A stretch of 64,000 bases of DNA from Marinobacterium weihaiense (GTDB lineage Bacteria > Pseudomonadota > Gammaproteobacteria > Pseudomonadales > Balneatricaceae), in the NCBI RefSeq assembly GCF_019061305.1, contig NZ_JAHQZT010000010.1, positions 62,001 through 126,000 on the forward strand. Direction: 5' to 3'. Made by a program: the position numbers and the translations under genes. Every line of letters starts with the position of its first letter. The first letter of the stretch is position 1. A model generated the notes under the pieces. The model did not search any database and was not told where the DNA came from. It worked only from the letters and a program-made list of their open reading frames with translations. Of this stretch, positions 37,671 to 47,847 are shown one piece after another.

Positions 37671-38975
37671 TCAGCCCTGCAGATAGCGACAGAATGCCTC
37701 GTAATCATTACGTACACAGTCGGCGTACGCCTGTGCCATGTTTAGCAGCAAGTCGGTAAAGGCTTGCTGCTGTGGCAGTGCCCGTGCCAGTACACCATCC
37801 GCGAACGCCTGAGCCCCCCCCTCACTGAGCGCTCGGGCACCGCGCAGATGTGACGCGGCCAGAATGCGCCCCCAGGCCTTCGCAATATGCTTCCAGTGCT
37901 TGGGCTTGTGCAGCTTGTCGGTCGGATAGTCGGCCTTGAACGGTGAACGCTCGCGCACGGAAAACACCTGATCGCCCAGCTCAAGCCAGCCCACGTAAGG
38001 GTCCGGGTGACGGGCCATGGCCTGAAACGCACGGGCATGACGCTCGCCTTCATGGGCGAACATGCGCGCATATTCGCTGCGCTCGCGGGTATTCATGACC
38101 CACCAGGCAGCTGGGGGCTGTTGTGCCTTGATATCGAGAATGACATCATCATGGTCACCGTCGCCCTGGCCTTCTACCAGCGCGTAAAAGCGATCGGTCC
38201 CCAGTGAGCCCGTACCGGCACTCAAGCGACGCGCCACGTCCTTGACCTTGAAATGCTGCCGACTGTGGCCCGGCACTTCGTCGTTCAGGGTTGCCTGGTA
38301 GGCTGTCAGCGCCTGCTCAAGCGACGCCTTTTCAGACTCGCCCAATGCCGCCAGCTTGGGATGGTCCGGCTGAAAACGGCGTTCATGACCATCCTCACAA
38401 CAGGTCCACTTGTCCAGCATGCGCTGGCGATCCTTCTTGCCCGCCAGTTTGATCAGAAAGGCCTGAAGCTTGCCGTCGGTGGTGTCGGCCATGGCCGCCC
38501 AGTCAGCGGCCGTATCGGTATCCCCCTGCAGCGTTTCGAGGTAAGCCTCGATCAGCGCGGTCTGAATCTCCGGCAGAGCTTCGGGCTTGAGGTTGTCGCT
38601 TTCACGCACGGCCAGCACCACGCTTGTCAGCAGACGCCAGAGGTCATATTGGTAGTCACCAACAATGCCGTCGTCGAAGTCATCCAGGCCAAAACGCACG
38701 CGATCATCATGGCTGCCGTAGGCACCGAAGTTATGCAGGTGGGCGTCCCCCTGCAGCCAGGTCTGCGTGGCCGTCACTCCGCCAAAGAGTGAAAAGTGCC
38801 AATCCCGGTACAGATCCTGCCAGTACAGGTGGTTGCTGCCACGGAAAAAGCTGAAGGCCGAGGCCGACATGCGGCTGTATTTTTGCTGCCTTAGGCTGTC
38901 ATCAAGATCGGCGTTGAATCCTTCTAGCGCTTCAATCACCTGCTGGTCACGGTTGTGTGCGGTTGCAGCACGCAT
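37671..38975 (-). CDS. DUF2252-family protein (kinase-like fold)
   Basis: 434 residues. FFRGSNHLYW near residue 44, LQGDAHLHNFG near residue 75 and GLDDFDDG near residue 95 form the signature of DUF2252. The QGDxHxxNFG and DDFDD motifs resemble the catalytic loop and metal-binding Asp of aminoglycoside-phosphotransferase-like kinases, so a small-molecule or protein kinase activity is possible but unproven. AGGAGG five bases before the ATG supports the start. No operon partner: it converges on the lipoprotein gene and is divergent from the di-heme peroxidase gene. Confidence 0.85.
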   Translation of the reverse strand: MRAATAHNRDQQVIEALEGFNADLDDSLRQQKYSRMSASAFSFFRGSNHLYWQDLYRDWHFSLFGGVTATQTWLQGDAHLHNFGAYGSHDDRVRFGLDDFDDGIVGDYQYDLWRLLTSVVLAVRESDNLKPEALPEIQTALIEAYLETLQGDTDTAADWAAMADTTDGKLQAFLIKLAGKKDRQRMLDKWTCCEDGHERRFQPDHPKLAALGESEKASLEQALTAYQATLNDEVPGHSRQHFKVKDVARRLSAGTGSLGTDRFYALVEGQGDGDHDDVILDIKAQQPPAAWWVMNTRERSEYARMFAHEGERHARAFQAMARHPDPYVGWLELGDQVFSVRERSPFKADYPTDKLHKPKHWKHIAKAWGRILAASHLRGARALSEGGAQAFADGVLARALPQQQAFTDLLLNMAQAYADCVRNDYEAFCRYLQG

Positions 38976-39092
38976 GTCGGCCTCCTGCTGTGCGTTATGA
39001 AAACCAACACCTTAGCGCAGCCTTGCGCCGGATCAAACCGCTTTTACTCCACCCTTTATCTGCCGTGACAGCATGATATCATGCACGCCAAT

Positions 39093-39111
39093 GAGAATGA
39101 TTCTGATAATC
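39093..39111. promoter_or_regulatory. Fur box upstream of the di-heme peroxidase gene
   Basis: GAGAATGATTCTGATAATC matches the 19-base Fur consensus at 14 positions by hand count and ends 11 bases before the start codon of the peroxidase gene. It should repress the gene when iron is plentiful. Confidence 0.65.
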
Positions 39112-39122
39112 AGGTTGCATCC

Positions 39123-40244
39123 ATGAAACTTACCCGTTTATTGCCTCTGCTATTGTGCATCAGCCTGCCCACCTTGGCGGCCGACAGCTTGTCCGACCAG
39201 GCTGCCCTGGGTCGGCAGCTGTTCTTCGATACCAGCCTGTCCAAAAACCGCACCCAATCCTGTGCCAGCTGTCACAACCCGGCTCAGGGGTTTATCGATA
39301 CACGCCCTGGCACACACACGGGCGGCTCCATTGGCGATGACGGACATTCCATTGGCGACCGCAATGCCCCCACTGCCGGGTATGCCCGCTTCAGTCCCGC
39401 GTTTCACCGCCGGGATGATGGCGAGTGGGTCGGCGGCCAGTTCTGGGATGGTCGCGCCTCGACACTGGCGGAGCAGGCCGGCGGGCCACCGCTGAACCCC
39501 GTCGAAATGGGCATGCCCGACAAGGCGAGTGTTGTGGCACGGCTGAAGGAGAATCCAAACTATGTACGCCAGTTCAATGCCCTCTTTGGCACCGGTATTC
39601 TGGAACAGCCGGCACAGGCCTATGACGCCATGACGGCAAGCCTTGAAGCATTCGAGCAGAGCGACTTTTTTGCGCCCTTTGATTCCAAGTATGACCGTTT
39701 CCTGCGCGGTGAAGCCAAGCTGACCGATCAGGAAGAGCTGGGGCGCCTGCTCTTCTTCTCTCAGCAGTTCACCAACTGCAACCAGTGTCACCAGCTGCGT
39801 ACCCATCCGCGCGCCCGAAACGAGGTCTTCAGCAACCATGAATATCGCAATATCGGCACCCCGGCCAACGTCGCACTGAGGGCGGTCAACGGGGCCGACA
39901 CGGTCGACACGGGGCTGCTGCAGAACCCGGCGGTGGATGATCCCGCCCAGGCCGGCAAATTCAAGGTGCCGACCTTGCGTAACGTCGCCGTTACCGGCCC
40001 TTACATGCACAACGGCGTGTTCAAGGATCTGCGCACCGTGGTGCTGTTCTACGACAAGTACAACAACCCCTCCCGTACTCATAATCCTGAAACCGGCCAA
40101 CCCTGGGCTGAGCCGGAAGTCGAGGCCAACCTGGCACTGGACGAACTGCAACAGGGCCCGGCCCTTGAGGACAGGCGCGTGGACGCGATTGTTGCGTTCC
40201 TCAAGACCCTGACTGACCAGCGCTACGAGCACTTGCTGGAATGA
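39123..40244 (+). CDS. Di-heme cytochrome c peroxidase / MauG family protein
   Basis: 373 residues from the ATG after the Fur box. A signal peptide (about 20 residues, cleavage after LAA) precedes two heme c sites, CASCHNP (near 47) and CNQCHQL (near 220). Family marks: LGRQLFFDTSLSKN, GQFWDGRASTLAEQ, NPVEMGMP, VPTLRNVAVTGPYMHNG near residue 290 and a C-terminal IVAFLKTLTD. The family reduces hydrogen peroxide or, as MauG, oxidises protein residues. Iron-dependent control by Fur is suggested. It is not part of the qhp locus, 13 kb away, and qhp systems do not need MauG. Confidence 0.9.
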   Translation: MKLTRLLPLLLCISLPTLAADSLSDQAALGRQLFFDTSLSKNRTQSCASCHNPAQGFIDTRPGTHTGGSIGDDGHSIGDRNAPTAGYARFSPAFHRRDDGEWVGGQFWDGRASTLAEQAGGPPLNPVEMGMPDKASVVARLKENPNYVRQFNALFGTGILEQPAQAYDAMTASLEAFEQSDFFAPFDSKYDRFLRGEAKLTDQEELGRLLFFSQQFTNCNQCHQLRTHPRARNEVFSNHEYRNIGTPANVALRAVNGADTVDTGLLQNPAVDDPAQAGKFKVPTLRNVAVTGPYMHNGVFKDLRTVVLFYDKYNNPSRTHNPETGQPWAEPEVEANLALDELQQGPALEDRRVDAIVAFLKTLTDQRYEHLLE

Positions 40245-40468
40245 GACCCACACATGCATCCATTGTATGGGAATGCAGCGGCGGGAGTGCTGTTGTCAGC
40301 TCCAAGCCCCCGGTCCAGCCAACCCAGTACGGGCGCACAAGTCGCAGCAGCGTTCGGCCCCGGTCCAAGGCCTGGAGTGCGCGACATCGCGCCTGCTTGT
40401 GCTAGAATCGCGCCATTCATGTCTGCCCATGATGGCTGATCAATCCAAGCTACAGGACCTGTAACACC

Positions 40469-41572
40469 ATGAGCCTTGCGCAATCCGTTCTGGCCGTAAA
40501 CAACGACCTGCCGATCCGTACCGACCGCCCCGTTCACAGTGGCAAGGTACGTTCCGTCTACTGGCTGACCGAAGCGGACAGCCGTCGCCTGATCGAAGAA
40601 AAAGGCTACGATGTCGCCCCTGACGCGCCGCTGGCGATCATGGTGATCAGCGACCGCATCTCCGCGTTCGACTGCATCTGGCACGGTGAAGGCGGCCTCA
40701 ACGGCGTGCCGGGCAAGGGCGCGGCACTCAACGCGATCTCCAACCACTGGTTCGGCCTGTTCCGCGACAAGGGTCTGGCCGACAGCCATATCGTCGACAT
40801 CCCGCACCCGTTCGTCTGGATCGTACAGAAGGCGCGTCCGGTGATGATTGAAGCGATCTGTCGCCAGTACATCACCGGCTCCATGTGGCGCGCCTACACC
40901 AAGGGCGAGCGCGAGTTCTGCGGCATCACCCTGCCGGAAGGCCTGCAGAAAGACCAGAAGCTGCCCGAACTGCTGATGACCCCGTCCACCAAGGGCATTC
41001 TGAAAGGCATCCCGGGCGTACCGGAAGCGGATGACGTCAACATCACCCGTGCCAACATCGCTGACAACTTCGCAGCCTTTGGCTTCCGCTCCGCTGACGA
41101 CATTGCCCAGTACGAAAAGCTGCTGAAAGAAGGCTTCGGCGTGATCAGCGATGCGCTGGCCGAGCTGGACCAGGTGTTCGTCGATACCAAGTTCGAATTC
41201 GGTTACGTCACCGACGCATCCGGCAACGAAAAGCTGATCTACATGGATGAAGTGGGTACACCGGACTCCTCCCGTATCTGGGACGGCCCGGCCTACCGCG
41301 ATGGCAAGGTGATCGAGAAATCCAAGGAAGGCTTCCGCCAGCTGCTGCTGAACCACTTCCCGGACCCGGACATCCTGCTCAACAAGGAGCGCATGCCGGA
41401 ACGTGAAGCCCTGGCCCGTGACAACGCCCTGCCGACCGAGGTACTGATGGACGTATCCCGTACCTATCTGGATATCGCCGAGAAGGTCGTCGGTCACAAA
41501 ATCGAGCTGTCGGAGAACCCGAAAGCCGAGATCATCGAGATCCTGCGCGACCAGTACGGTCTGATCGACTGA
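40469..41572 (+). CDS. purC: PurC, phosphoribosylaminoimidazole-succinocarboxamide synthase (long form)
   Basis: 367 residues, purine synthesis step CAIR + Asp + ATP to SAICAR. SAICAR synthetase motifs: [11 protein letters not shown] (residue ~22), [12 protein letters not shown] (~65), [22 protein letters not shown] (~132), DTKFEFGYV (~235) and [12 protein letters not shown] (~262). The length is that of the ~367-residue type found in Vibrio and relatives, not the ~237-residue type of Pseudomonas and E. coli. AGGA is 9-12 bases before the ATG. Stand-alone gene with a bidirectional-type terminator. Codon use is strongly biased to preferred codons, as expected for high expression. Confidence 0.96.
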   Translation: MSLAQSVLAVNNDLPIRTDRPVHSGKVRSVYWLTEADSRRLIEEKGYDVAPDAPLAIMVISDRISAFDCIWHGEGGLNGVPGKGAALNAISNHWFGLFRDKGLADSHIVDIPHPFVWIVQKARPVMIEAICRQYITGSMWRAYTKGEREFCGITLPEGLQKDQKLPELLMTPSTKGILKGIPGVPEADDVNITRANIADNFAAFGFRSADDIAQYEKLLKEGFGVISDALAELDQVFVDTKFEFGYVTDASGNEKLIYMDEVGTPDSSRIWDGPAYRDGKVIEKSKEGFRQLLLNHFPDPDILLNKERMPEREALARDNALPTEVLMDVSRTYLDIAEKVVGHKIELSENPKAEIIEILRDQYGLID

Positions 41573-41598
41573 TCTGACACCTGCCGTAGCAATTGAAA

Positions 41599-41632
41599 AA
41601 CCTCCCCTGCTCTGACAGCAGTGGGAGGTTTG
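41599..41632 (+). terminator. Terminator of purC
   Basis: AACCTCCC-CTGCT pairs with AGCAG-T-GGGAGGTT (13 bp with one bulged T), flanked by A-rich and T-rich ends. It starts 26 bases after the purC stop and can serve both convergent genes. Confidence 0.75.
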
Positions 41633-41683
41633 TATGTACAGGATGTATGGTAGGCAGCGGTTACAGGCATGTAACCACGTATC

Positions 41684-42517
41684 TTAGCGCGGCTTCAGCC
41701 GATCACAGTCCGGCCGACGCCCTTCGACCCGCGCCTGCTGGTACACCGGCATATATCGTTGCACCTGTGCATCAAGTTGGTGGATGCGGGTGCTCGGCGC
41801 CGGATGGGTCGATAACAGCTCCGGCGGGGTTGCGCCCCCCTTTTGGGCCATCGTCTGCCACAGCGTGACCGCTTCACGCGGATCGAAACCGGCCTGCGCC
41901 ATCAGCCCCTGCCCCAGCGTATCGGCTTCGGATTCATGCTTGCGGCTGTACGGCAGCAGAATGCCGTACTGGGCACCCAGCCCCAGCGCCATGACAGCCG
42001 CTTTCTGGGTGTTGCTGTCCACCCGGTCGGCCAGCGCAAGGGTGGCCGCCGCCATGCCCAGCTGCGTCACCATCTGCTGGCTCATGCGGGCATTACCGTG
42101 CTGAGCCAATACATGGGATACCTCATGGCCAATCACCGAGGCCAGCTGGTGCTGGTTGCCGGCCACCTTGAGCATGCCGGTATACACGCCGATCTTGCCG
42201 CCCGGCAGTGCGAAGGCATTGACGGCATCGTCCTTGAACACCACCAGTTCCCAGTCCTGGGGCGCATAACCATACTCGCGGGGCACCTGCATGACGATGG
42301 CATCGGCCACGCACTGCACATAACGATTGGTCTGCGCATCCTGCTCAATGGTCAGCTGCGCTTTCATTTGTTCAAAGGACTGCGTCCCCATCGCATTCAT
42401 TTGTGCCGGGGAGTTCAGTAATAGCGTCCTTTCACCCGTGGGAGATACGGCACACCCGGCAACGGCCAGGGAGACTCCCAGGACCGCACCAAGACGCCCG
42501 AATACGCCTGCCAACAT
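41684..42517 (-). CDS. M48-family metallopeptidase lipoprotein (LoiP-like)
   Basis: 277 residues from MLAGVFGRLG, preceded by GAGAGG; a frame extension of 20 codons is not supported. Lipobox VAGC (Cys near 21), then the peptidase domain with zinc motif HEVSH in VIGHEVSHVLAQHGNARM (near 135) and the downstream Glu in RKHESEADTLG (near 195). Family members (LoiP/YggG, BepA) work at the inner face of the outer membrane in protein quality control. Length and single domain without TPR repeats favour the LoiP type over BepA. Converges on purC. Confidence 0.9.
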   Translation of the reverse strand: MLAGVFGRLGAVLGVSLAVAGCAVSPTGERTLLLNSPAQMNAMGTQSFEQMKAQLTIEQDAQTNRYVQCVADAIVMQVPREYGYAPQDWELVVFKDDAVNAFALPGGKIGVYTGMLKVAGNQHQLASVIGHEVSHVLAQHGNARMSQQMVTQLGMAAATLALADRVDSNTQKAAVMALGLGAQYGILLPYSRKHESEADTLGQGLMAQAGFDPREAVTLWQTMAQKGGATPPELLSTHPAPSTRIHQLDAQVQRYMPVYQQARVEGRRPDCDRLKPR

Positions 42518-42620
42518 GACCACCTCTCTCGTCCCGCCGCAGCAGGAGCTCGCGCCCGTTCTTGTCGCGACAGCCAAAGCACACTAAGCTTGGGCGAAAT
42601 GTTATTTAGCGGAGTCTAAT

Positions 42621-42947
42621 ATGGCTGTCATCTTGCAGATCGATTTTACCATGCCCGCCGAGATGCTCGGCGAAAACTTGACAGAAGCAGCACGAGGCCT
42701 GGCCGAATCGATTAATCAGGAACCGGGGTTCATGTCCAAGATCTGGACAGAAAATACGGCAACCGGTGAAGCCGGCGGGATCTATCACTTTGCCGACCGG
42801 GCATCGGCGCAGGCCTACATGGAGATGCACGTGAAGCGGGTGGAAGCGATGGGGGCCAAGAACATTCGCGGCCGCATCTTCGATATCAACGAGACGCTGA
42901 CCGCGATCAATTATGGTCAGACCGGAAAGGGCCAGACCGGACACTGA
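42621..42947 (+). CDS. ydhR: YdhR-family putative monooxygenase
   Basis: 108 residues, a small ferredoxin-like alpha/beta-barrel protein. The pattern MAVILQIDF, a helix, INQEPGFMSKIWTENTATGEAGGIYHFADRASAQAYMEMH and VRG-like IRGRIFDINETLTAINYG matches YdhR of E. coli, a dimeric ABM-superfamily protein of suspected oxygenase function. GGAG six to eight bases before the ATG supports the start. Single gene, divergent from the M48 protease and convergent with etfA. Confidence 0.85.
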   Translation: MAVILQIDFTMPAEMLGENLTEAARGLAESINQEPGFMSKIWTENTATGEAGGIYHFADRASAQAYMEMHVKRVEAMGAKNIRGRIFDINETLTAINYGQTGKGQTGH

Positions 42948-42969
42948 GTCCCGGCCCCGCCCAAGCCTG

Positions 42970-43899
42970 TCAGAGGCGGCTTTCCAACTCGGGAACTGCT
43001 TCGAACAGATCCCCTACCAGGCTGTAATCTGCCACCTGAAAGATGGGCGCTTCCTCGTCCTTGTTGATCGCCACGATCACCTTGGAATCTTTCATGCCGG
43101 CCAGGTGCTGAATGGCGCCTGAAATGCCCACAGCGATGTACAGCTCCGGCGCCACCATCTTGCCGGTCTGCCCCACCTGCATGTCGTTGGGGACAAAGCC
43201 GGCATCAACCGCCGCGCGGGATGCACCCACCGCCGCGCCCAGCTTGTCAGCCACCTTGTTGAGCAGCTCGAAGTTGTCGCCGTTGCCCATGCCGCGACCA
43301 CCGGAGACCACCACCGAGGCGGCCGTCAGTTCCGGACGGTCGGACTGAGCCAACTCTTCTCCGACAAAACGCACATCGGCGTGCTGATGCACCGCACCGC
43401 AGGCTTCGATGGCGGCACTGCCCCCGGTTGCTTCAGCGGCATCGAAGGCGGTCCCGCGCACGGTCATCACTTTGACCGCATCCGTGGACTTAACGGTGGC
43501 AATGGCATTACCGGCATAAATCGGACGCTTGAAGGTATCGGCCGCTTCCACCGCGATGATGTCGGACAGCTGATTGACTCCCAGCAGCGCTGCCACCCGT
43601 GGCGCGACGTTTTTACCGGTGGTCGTGCCCGGGGCCAGGATATGACTGTAGCCGTCGGCCAGCTCCACCACCAGTTTGCCGAGGTTCTCCGCCAGTTGAT
43701 GCGCGTAGGCGGCATGGTCAGCCAGGATCACCTTGCGTATGCCCGCAATGGCGCCAGCGGTCTCGGCAGCGGCCTGGGCGTTTTCACCCGCCACCAGCAG
43801 GTCGATGTCGCCGCCGATCTGCCGGGCTGCCGTCACCAGGTTGAGGGTCACCGGCTTCAGGGACTGGTTGTCATGTTCGGCAATAATCAGAATGCTCAT
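42970..43899 (-). CDS. etfA: Electron transfer flavoprotein alpha subunit
   Basis: 309 residues. The FAD-binding C-terminal domain is clear: [17 protein letters not shown] (~195), [38 protein letters not shown] and [29 protein letters not shown]. EtfA with EtfB passes electrons from acyl-CoA and other dehydrogenases to ETF-quinone oxidoreductase; no gene for the latter is in the window. The start overlaps the etfB stop by 4 bases (ATGA), so the pair is translationally coupled. Confidence 0.96.
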   Translation of the reverse strand: MSILIIAEHDNQSLKPVTLNLVTAARQIGGDIDLLVAGENAQAAAETAGAIAGIRKVILADHAAYAHQLAENLGKLVVELADGYSHILAPGTTTGKNVAPRVAALLGVNQLSDIIAVEAADTFKRPIYAGNAIATVKSTDAVKVMTVRGTAFDAAEATGGSAAIEACGAVHQHADVRFVGEELAQSDRPELTAASVVVSGGRGMGNGDNFELLNKVADKLGAAVGASRAAVDAGFVPNDMQVGQTGKMVAPELYIAVGISGAIQHLAGMKDSKVIVAINKDEEAPIFQVADYSLVGDLFEAVPELESRL

Positions 43900-44648
43900 G
43901 CGATCACCTTGGCTTCGTTACGCAGTTTGTCCACCAGCTCTTCAACGGAGCTGACCTTGATGCCCGCCTGGCGCTCGGCCGGAGGCTCAACGCCGAGCAG
44001 CTCGACACTCCCCGCCAGCTGGGCACCCAGCTCATCCGGTGTTTTCACATCCAGCGGCTTCTTCTTCGCCTTCATGATGTTGGGCAGCGAGGCGTAACGC
44101 GGTTCATTCAGGCGCAGGTCGGTGGTCACAATCGCCGGCAGGTTCAGGCTCAGGGTCTGCAGGCCACCATCGATTTCGCGGGTCACCTGCAGTGATTCGC
44201 CCTCCACCACTACGGCAGAGGCAAAGGTGGCTTGGGGACGGTCCATCAGCGCGGCCAACATCTGGCCGGTCTGGTTGTTGTCGGAATCGATTGCCTGCTT
44301 GCCCAGCAGAATGAGATCGGCGGATTCTTCCTCGGCGACCTTCTGGAGAATGCGGGCCACCGAAAGGGAATCCAGCTGGTCTGCCGCTTCCACCTGGATG
44401 GCACGATCGGCACCCAGTGCTAGCGCGGTGCGCAGCTGCTCCTGGCAGGCCTTGCTGCCGATGGACACCACCACCACTTCGCTGGCAGTGCCCGCTTCTT
44501 TCAGGCGCACGGCTTCTTCAACGGCGATTTCACAGAAGGGGTTGAGGGCCATTTTGACATTGGCCAGATCCACGTCACTGCGGTCGGACTTGACCCGCAC
44601 CTTGACGTTGTAATCGATCACGCGCTTGACGGCGACCAGTACTTTCAT
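43896..44648 (-). CDS. etfB: Electron transfer flavoprotein beta subunit
   Basis: 250 residues, AMP-binding subunit of [44 protein letters not shown] (~34) and the ETF-beta signature region [43 protein letters not shown] (~155) are present. GAGG is about nine bases before the ATG. It lies 44 bases behind an acyl-CoA synthetase gene on the same strand, which points to a fatty or carboxylic acid degradation context. Confidence 0.96.
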   Translation of the reverse strand: MKVLVAVKRVIDYNVKVRVKSDRSDVDLANVKMALNPFCEIAVEEAVRLKEAGTASEVVVVSIGSKACQEQLRTALALGADRAIQVEAADQLDSLSVARILQKVAEEESADLILLGKQAIDSDNNQTGQMLAALMDRPQATFASAVVVEGESLQVTREIDGGLQTLSLNLPAIVTTDLRLNEPRYASLPNIMKAKKKPLDVKTPDELGAQLAGSVELLGVEPPAERQAGIKVSSVEELVDKLRNEAKVIA

Positions 44649-44692
44649 CGGTATATCCTCATGTTCATGGGTCAGCGGTAGTGCAGGCAGCC

Positions 44693-46345
44693 TCAGCCCG
44701 CGGCCACTTCCTGTTCGGCCTGCTTGCGCAGCAAAAAGCGCTGGATCTTGCCACTGGAGGTTTTGGGCAGATCGGTCACGAATTCGATTTCACGCGGGAA
44801 GGCGTGTGTCGACAAGCGGTTGCGCACGTGCTGCTGCAGCGCTTCGGCCAGCTGGTCGTCGGCATCGAACTGCGGGTGTGTCACCACATACGCCTTGACG
44901 ATGCTGCCGCGCTTGTCGTCCGGCTTGCCGACCACCGCGCTTTCTACCACCGCTTCATGTTCCAGCAGCGTGCTCTCGACATCCGCCGGACCGATGCGGT
45001 AACCGGCCGAGGCGATGATGTCGTCATCCCGCCCGGTGTAGGAATGGGAGCCGTCGCCATTGCTGATCACCACATCGCCGGTCAGGTAGTAGCGATCGAA
45101 ATAGGGACTCTTTTCACCCCAGGTGTAGCCCTGGAAGAAGTACAGCGGCGAATTTTCCATGTCGATCGCCAGCTCGCCGCTCTCGCCCGGGCCCACTTCA
45201 TTGAAATCGGCGTCCAGCGCCACCAGCCGATAGCCGGGCAGTTGGTAGCCCATGCTGGCTTCACGGTATTCGTGCTCCAGTTCATGGAAGTTGGCCGACG
45301 TCATGCCGGTTTCGGTCTGGCCATACTGGTCACACACCCGGCAGTCGAAGACCCGCTGTACCCAATTGACGATTTCCGGGTTGAGCGGCTCACCGGCACT
45401 GTTGGCCACGCGCAGATCGATTTCCGGGTAGTCCTTGAGCAGGGCATCGTTGGCCTTGAGCATACGGTAGGCCGTTGGCGCGGCCGCCAGGTTGGTGATC
45501 TTGTACCGGCGCAGAAACTCGAAGGTGTTATCGGCGGTAAAGCCCGCTTCGTTGAAGTGGGTGGTACAGCCCAGCAGCAGCGGCCCGACCACGGCGTAAT
45601 ACAGACCATAAGCCCAGCCCGGATCGGCCACGTTCCAGAAGTTGTCCGTATCGCGCAGGCCGATGGCGTAGCGCATGTAGACATGGAACGCCGCCAGGGC
45701 GCGGGCTGGAATGGTTACGCCCTTGGACTTGCCGGTGGTGCCGGACGTGAACATCTGCAGGAAGGGCTCATCTGCACCGATTTTCACCGGCGTGAACTGA
45801 TCGGGCTGAGCATCCAGGGTCTGGTAGTACAGGAAATCAGCCTCTCCCGCCAGCGGGTCTGTGTCGTCCGCGACCAGCATGGTCGTCGGCAACCCGTTGA
45901 CCTCTTTCAGCTTGGGCCATTGCTCCGGGTTGGTAATGATCAGCCGCGTACTGGCCTTTTGCAGGCGATACTCGATGGCCCCCGGGCCAAAGGCCGTGAA
46001 CAGCGGCTGGTATACCGCTCCCACGCGCAGCGCACCCAGCACGGCGATCATCAGCTCAGGAGTGCGCGTCAGCAGTGCCGCGATGCGGTCGCCCTTGCCG
46101 ATGCCCTGTGCCGTGAGAAAGTTGGCGAACTGCGCCGAACGCTGCATCAGCTCGCGGAAGGTCATTTCCCCCCGGTCACCGTTGGCCAGTTCATAGCGCA
46201 GTGCGACCCGTGTCGGATCGTCGGCCCAGCGATCGCAGATCTCTTCGCACACGTTAAGGCCTGAATTAAAATCGCCGATGAAGTTCTGTATGATCGATTC
46301 CGGCGTGAAGTCCCGGATGAAATCGTTGTAGCGGGTCTTGTCCAT
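44693..46345 (-). CDS. AMP-forming acyl-CoA synthetase
   Basis: 550 residues from MDKTRYNDF; the frame is open 24 codons upstream. ANL-superfamily motifs: the P-loop [10 protein letters not shown] (~175), DQYGQTETG (~318), the hinge [21 protein letters not shown] (~420) and the catalytic Lys in KTSSGKIQR (~530). Closest in pattern to acetyl/medium-chain acyl-CoA synthetases of the Acs/ACSM type. Substrate chain length cannot be set by eye. Divergent from an AraC-family regulator across 233 bases and followed by etfBA, so a regulated acid-activation unit is likely. Confidence 0.88.
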   Translation of the reverse strand: MDKTRYNDFIRDFTPESIIQNFIGDFNSGLNVCEEICDRWADDPTRVALRYELANGDRGEMTFRELMQRSAQFANFLTAQGIGKGDRIAALLTRTPELMIAVLGALRVGAVYQPLFTAFGPGAIEYRLQKASTRLIITNPEQWPKLKEVNGLPTTMLVADDTDPLAGEADFLYYQTLDAQPDQFTPVKIGADEPFLQMFTSGTTGKSKGVTIPARALAAFHVYMRYAIGLRDTDNFWNVADPGWAYGLYYAVVGPLLLGCTTHFNEAGFTADNTFEFLRRYKITNLAAAPTAYRMLKANDALLKDYPEIDLRVANSAGEPLNPEIVNWVQRVFDCRVCDQYGQTETGMTSANFHELEHEYREASMGYQLPGYRLVALDADFNEVGPGESGELAIDMENSPLYFFQGYTWGEKSPYFDRYYLTGDVVISNGDGSHSYTGRDDDIIASAGYRIGPADVESTLLEHEAVVESAVVGKPDDKRGSIVKAYVVTHPQFDADDQLAEALQQHVRNRLSTHAFPREIEFVTDLPKTSSGKIQRFLLRKQAEQEVAAG

Positions 46346-46578
46346 ACTGAAACCTGTTTTATTGTTGTAATCGGTCTGCCGCCGTGCAAGCGGCTCCCTG
46401 AGCAGACATGCCGACAAGGGATTTCCCTTATCCGCTGTGTATGGATGCAGGTTAATGCAACTGGAACGCGGGACAGAATGACAACTTCCAACAGATAAAT
46501 TGACATTTTTTGCAACGCTGAATTGCCAACTGTGCTGATTCAGGCACGTTCCCTACTGCTCGGAGCCGTCCCGTTTTC

Positions 46579-47583
46579 ATGAAGCACCTGACCTTCTCCT
46601 CACATTACGCGCGCGCCATGTTGCACGGCTACAAGGCTCAGGGGCATGATGACAGAACGTTGTTAGCGGCCTGCGGGATCGACCCCGACCTGATCCGCCA
46701 GCCCAAGGCCCGCATCGGCACCGGCCAGTTCATTCGCCTGTTCCGCTCCATCTGGCGCGAGCTGGACGATGAGTTTATGGGCCTGACGTCGGCGCCCTGC
46801 CGGGTGGGGCACTTCCATTTGATGGGTTCACTGGTCGTCCACAGCCGCAACCTGCAGGAAGTCATCGAGCAGAGCATCCGCTGCTATCGGCTGTTTTCGC
46901 GGGATATCGAGATTCGGCTCGACCTCGACGGCGACGAAGTCGAACTCAGCATGACGCACCGACACCCGGAACTGGACCCGGACAACTTCCTGGTGGAGTG
47001 GCTACTGATGGTATGGCACCGCCTGATCGGCTGGCTGATCGGCCGCAAGATCGTGCTCAGCCACGCTCATTTCAGCCATACCCTACCGGCGCATTTCGAT
47101 GAATACCGCTTCATCTACCCCTGCCGGTGTCATTTCGAGCAGTCGCGCAGCAGCATTTTTTTCAGCAAAAACTATCTGAGCATGCCAGTGGTCCGCACCC
47201 GAGAGGAGCTGGACAGTTTCATTCTCAACTCGCCGCGGGATCTGCTGATCTGGACCGATGAGGATGACAGCCTGACCACGCGCGTGCGCAACATGCTGGA
47301 AGGCTTTGACGACGGTGGCCTGCCCAATCTGGACTGGGTTTCGGCGCAGCTGCACACCACGTCCTACACCCTGTCACGCAAGCTCAAGGCCGAAGGCACT
47401 TCCTACCAGAAGATCAAAGACAACCTGCGTCGCGATCAGGCCATCATGATGCTGACCCGACAAAACCTGAGCATTGGCGAAATCTCCAGCCAGCTGGGCT
47501 TTGCCGAGCCGGGGGCCTTTTCACGGGCGTTCAAGCACTGGACCGGCGTCAGTCCCCTGGCCTACCGCAAGCAGGAGGCCTGA
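46579..47583 (+). CDS. AraC-family regulator (OruR/ArgR-type ligand domain)
   Basis: 334 residues. The N-terminal ~200 residues form the arabinose_bd-type ligand domain used by regulators of amino-acid and lipid catabolism. The C-terminal helix-turn-helix domain has WVSAQLHTTSYTLSRKLKAEGTSYQKI (~255) and ISSQLGFAEPGAFSRAFKHWTGVSPLAYR (~305), the usual AraC signature. Divergent arrangement with the acyl-CoA synthetase gene suggests that this is its target. Confidence 0.9.
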   Translation: MKHLTFSSHYARAMLHGYKAQGHDDRTLLAACGIDPDLIRQPKARIGTGQFIRLFRSIWRELDDEFMGLTSAPCRVGHFHLMGSLVVHSRNLQEVIEQSIRCYRLFSRDIEIRLDLDGDEVELSMTHRHPELDPDNFLVEWLLMVWHRLIGWLIGRKIVLSHAHFSHTLPAHFDEYRFIYPCRCHFEQSRSSIFFSKNYLSMPVVRTREELDSFILNSPRDLLIWTDEDDSLTTRVRNMLEGFDDGGLPNLDWVSAQLHTTSYTLSRKLKAEGTSYQKIKDNLRRDQAIMMLTRQNLSIGEISSQLGFAEPGAFSRAFKHWTGVSPLAYRKQEA

Positions 47584-47847
47584 CAGCCCCTTTGGCCGGA
47601 CCAGGGTCGATACGTTGCTGAAACAAAGTGCGCAAATAGACTGCCATCAATCCCCGACAATATGTTGAAATGAATAGCGTCAGATCAAACAGCTGTATCA
47701 GCTCGCATATCTGACCGGAAACACGCATCATGCCTGACCAATGTCATGATGACACCTCGGACGACACTCGCGTGTTCAGGCATAATGAAACATCTATTTG
47801 ATTCGCTCCAGCTCAAGACTCGGCTGTGAAGGCAGGAGGCTAAGAAC

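Noticed and set aside
39123-40244. Di-heme peroxidase as a MauG-type maturase of the amine dehydrogenase
   Set aside because: The qhp system makes CTQ with QhpD and QhpG; the peroxidase gene is 13 kb away and has its own Fur box.
44681-46264. 527-codon frame opposite the acyl-CoA synthetase gene
   Set aside because: Antisense shadow without motif; the synthetase on the minus strand is complete.
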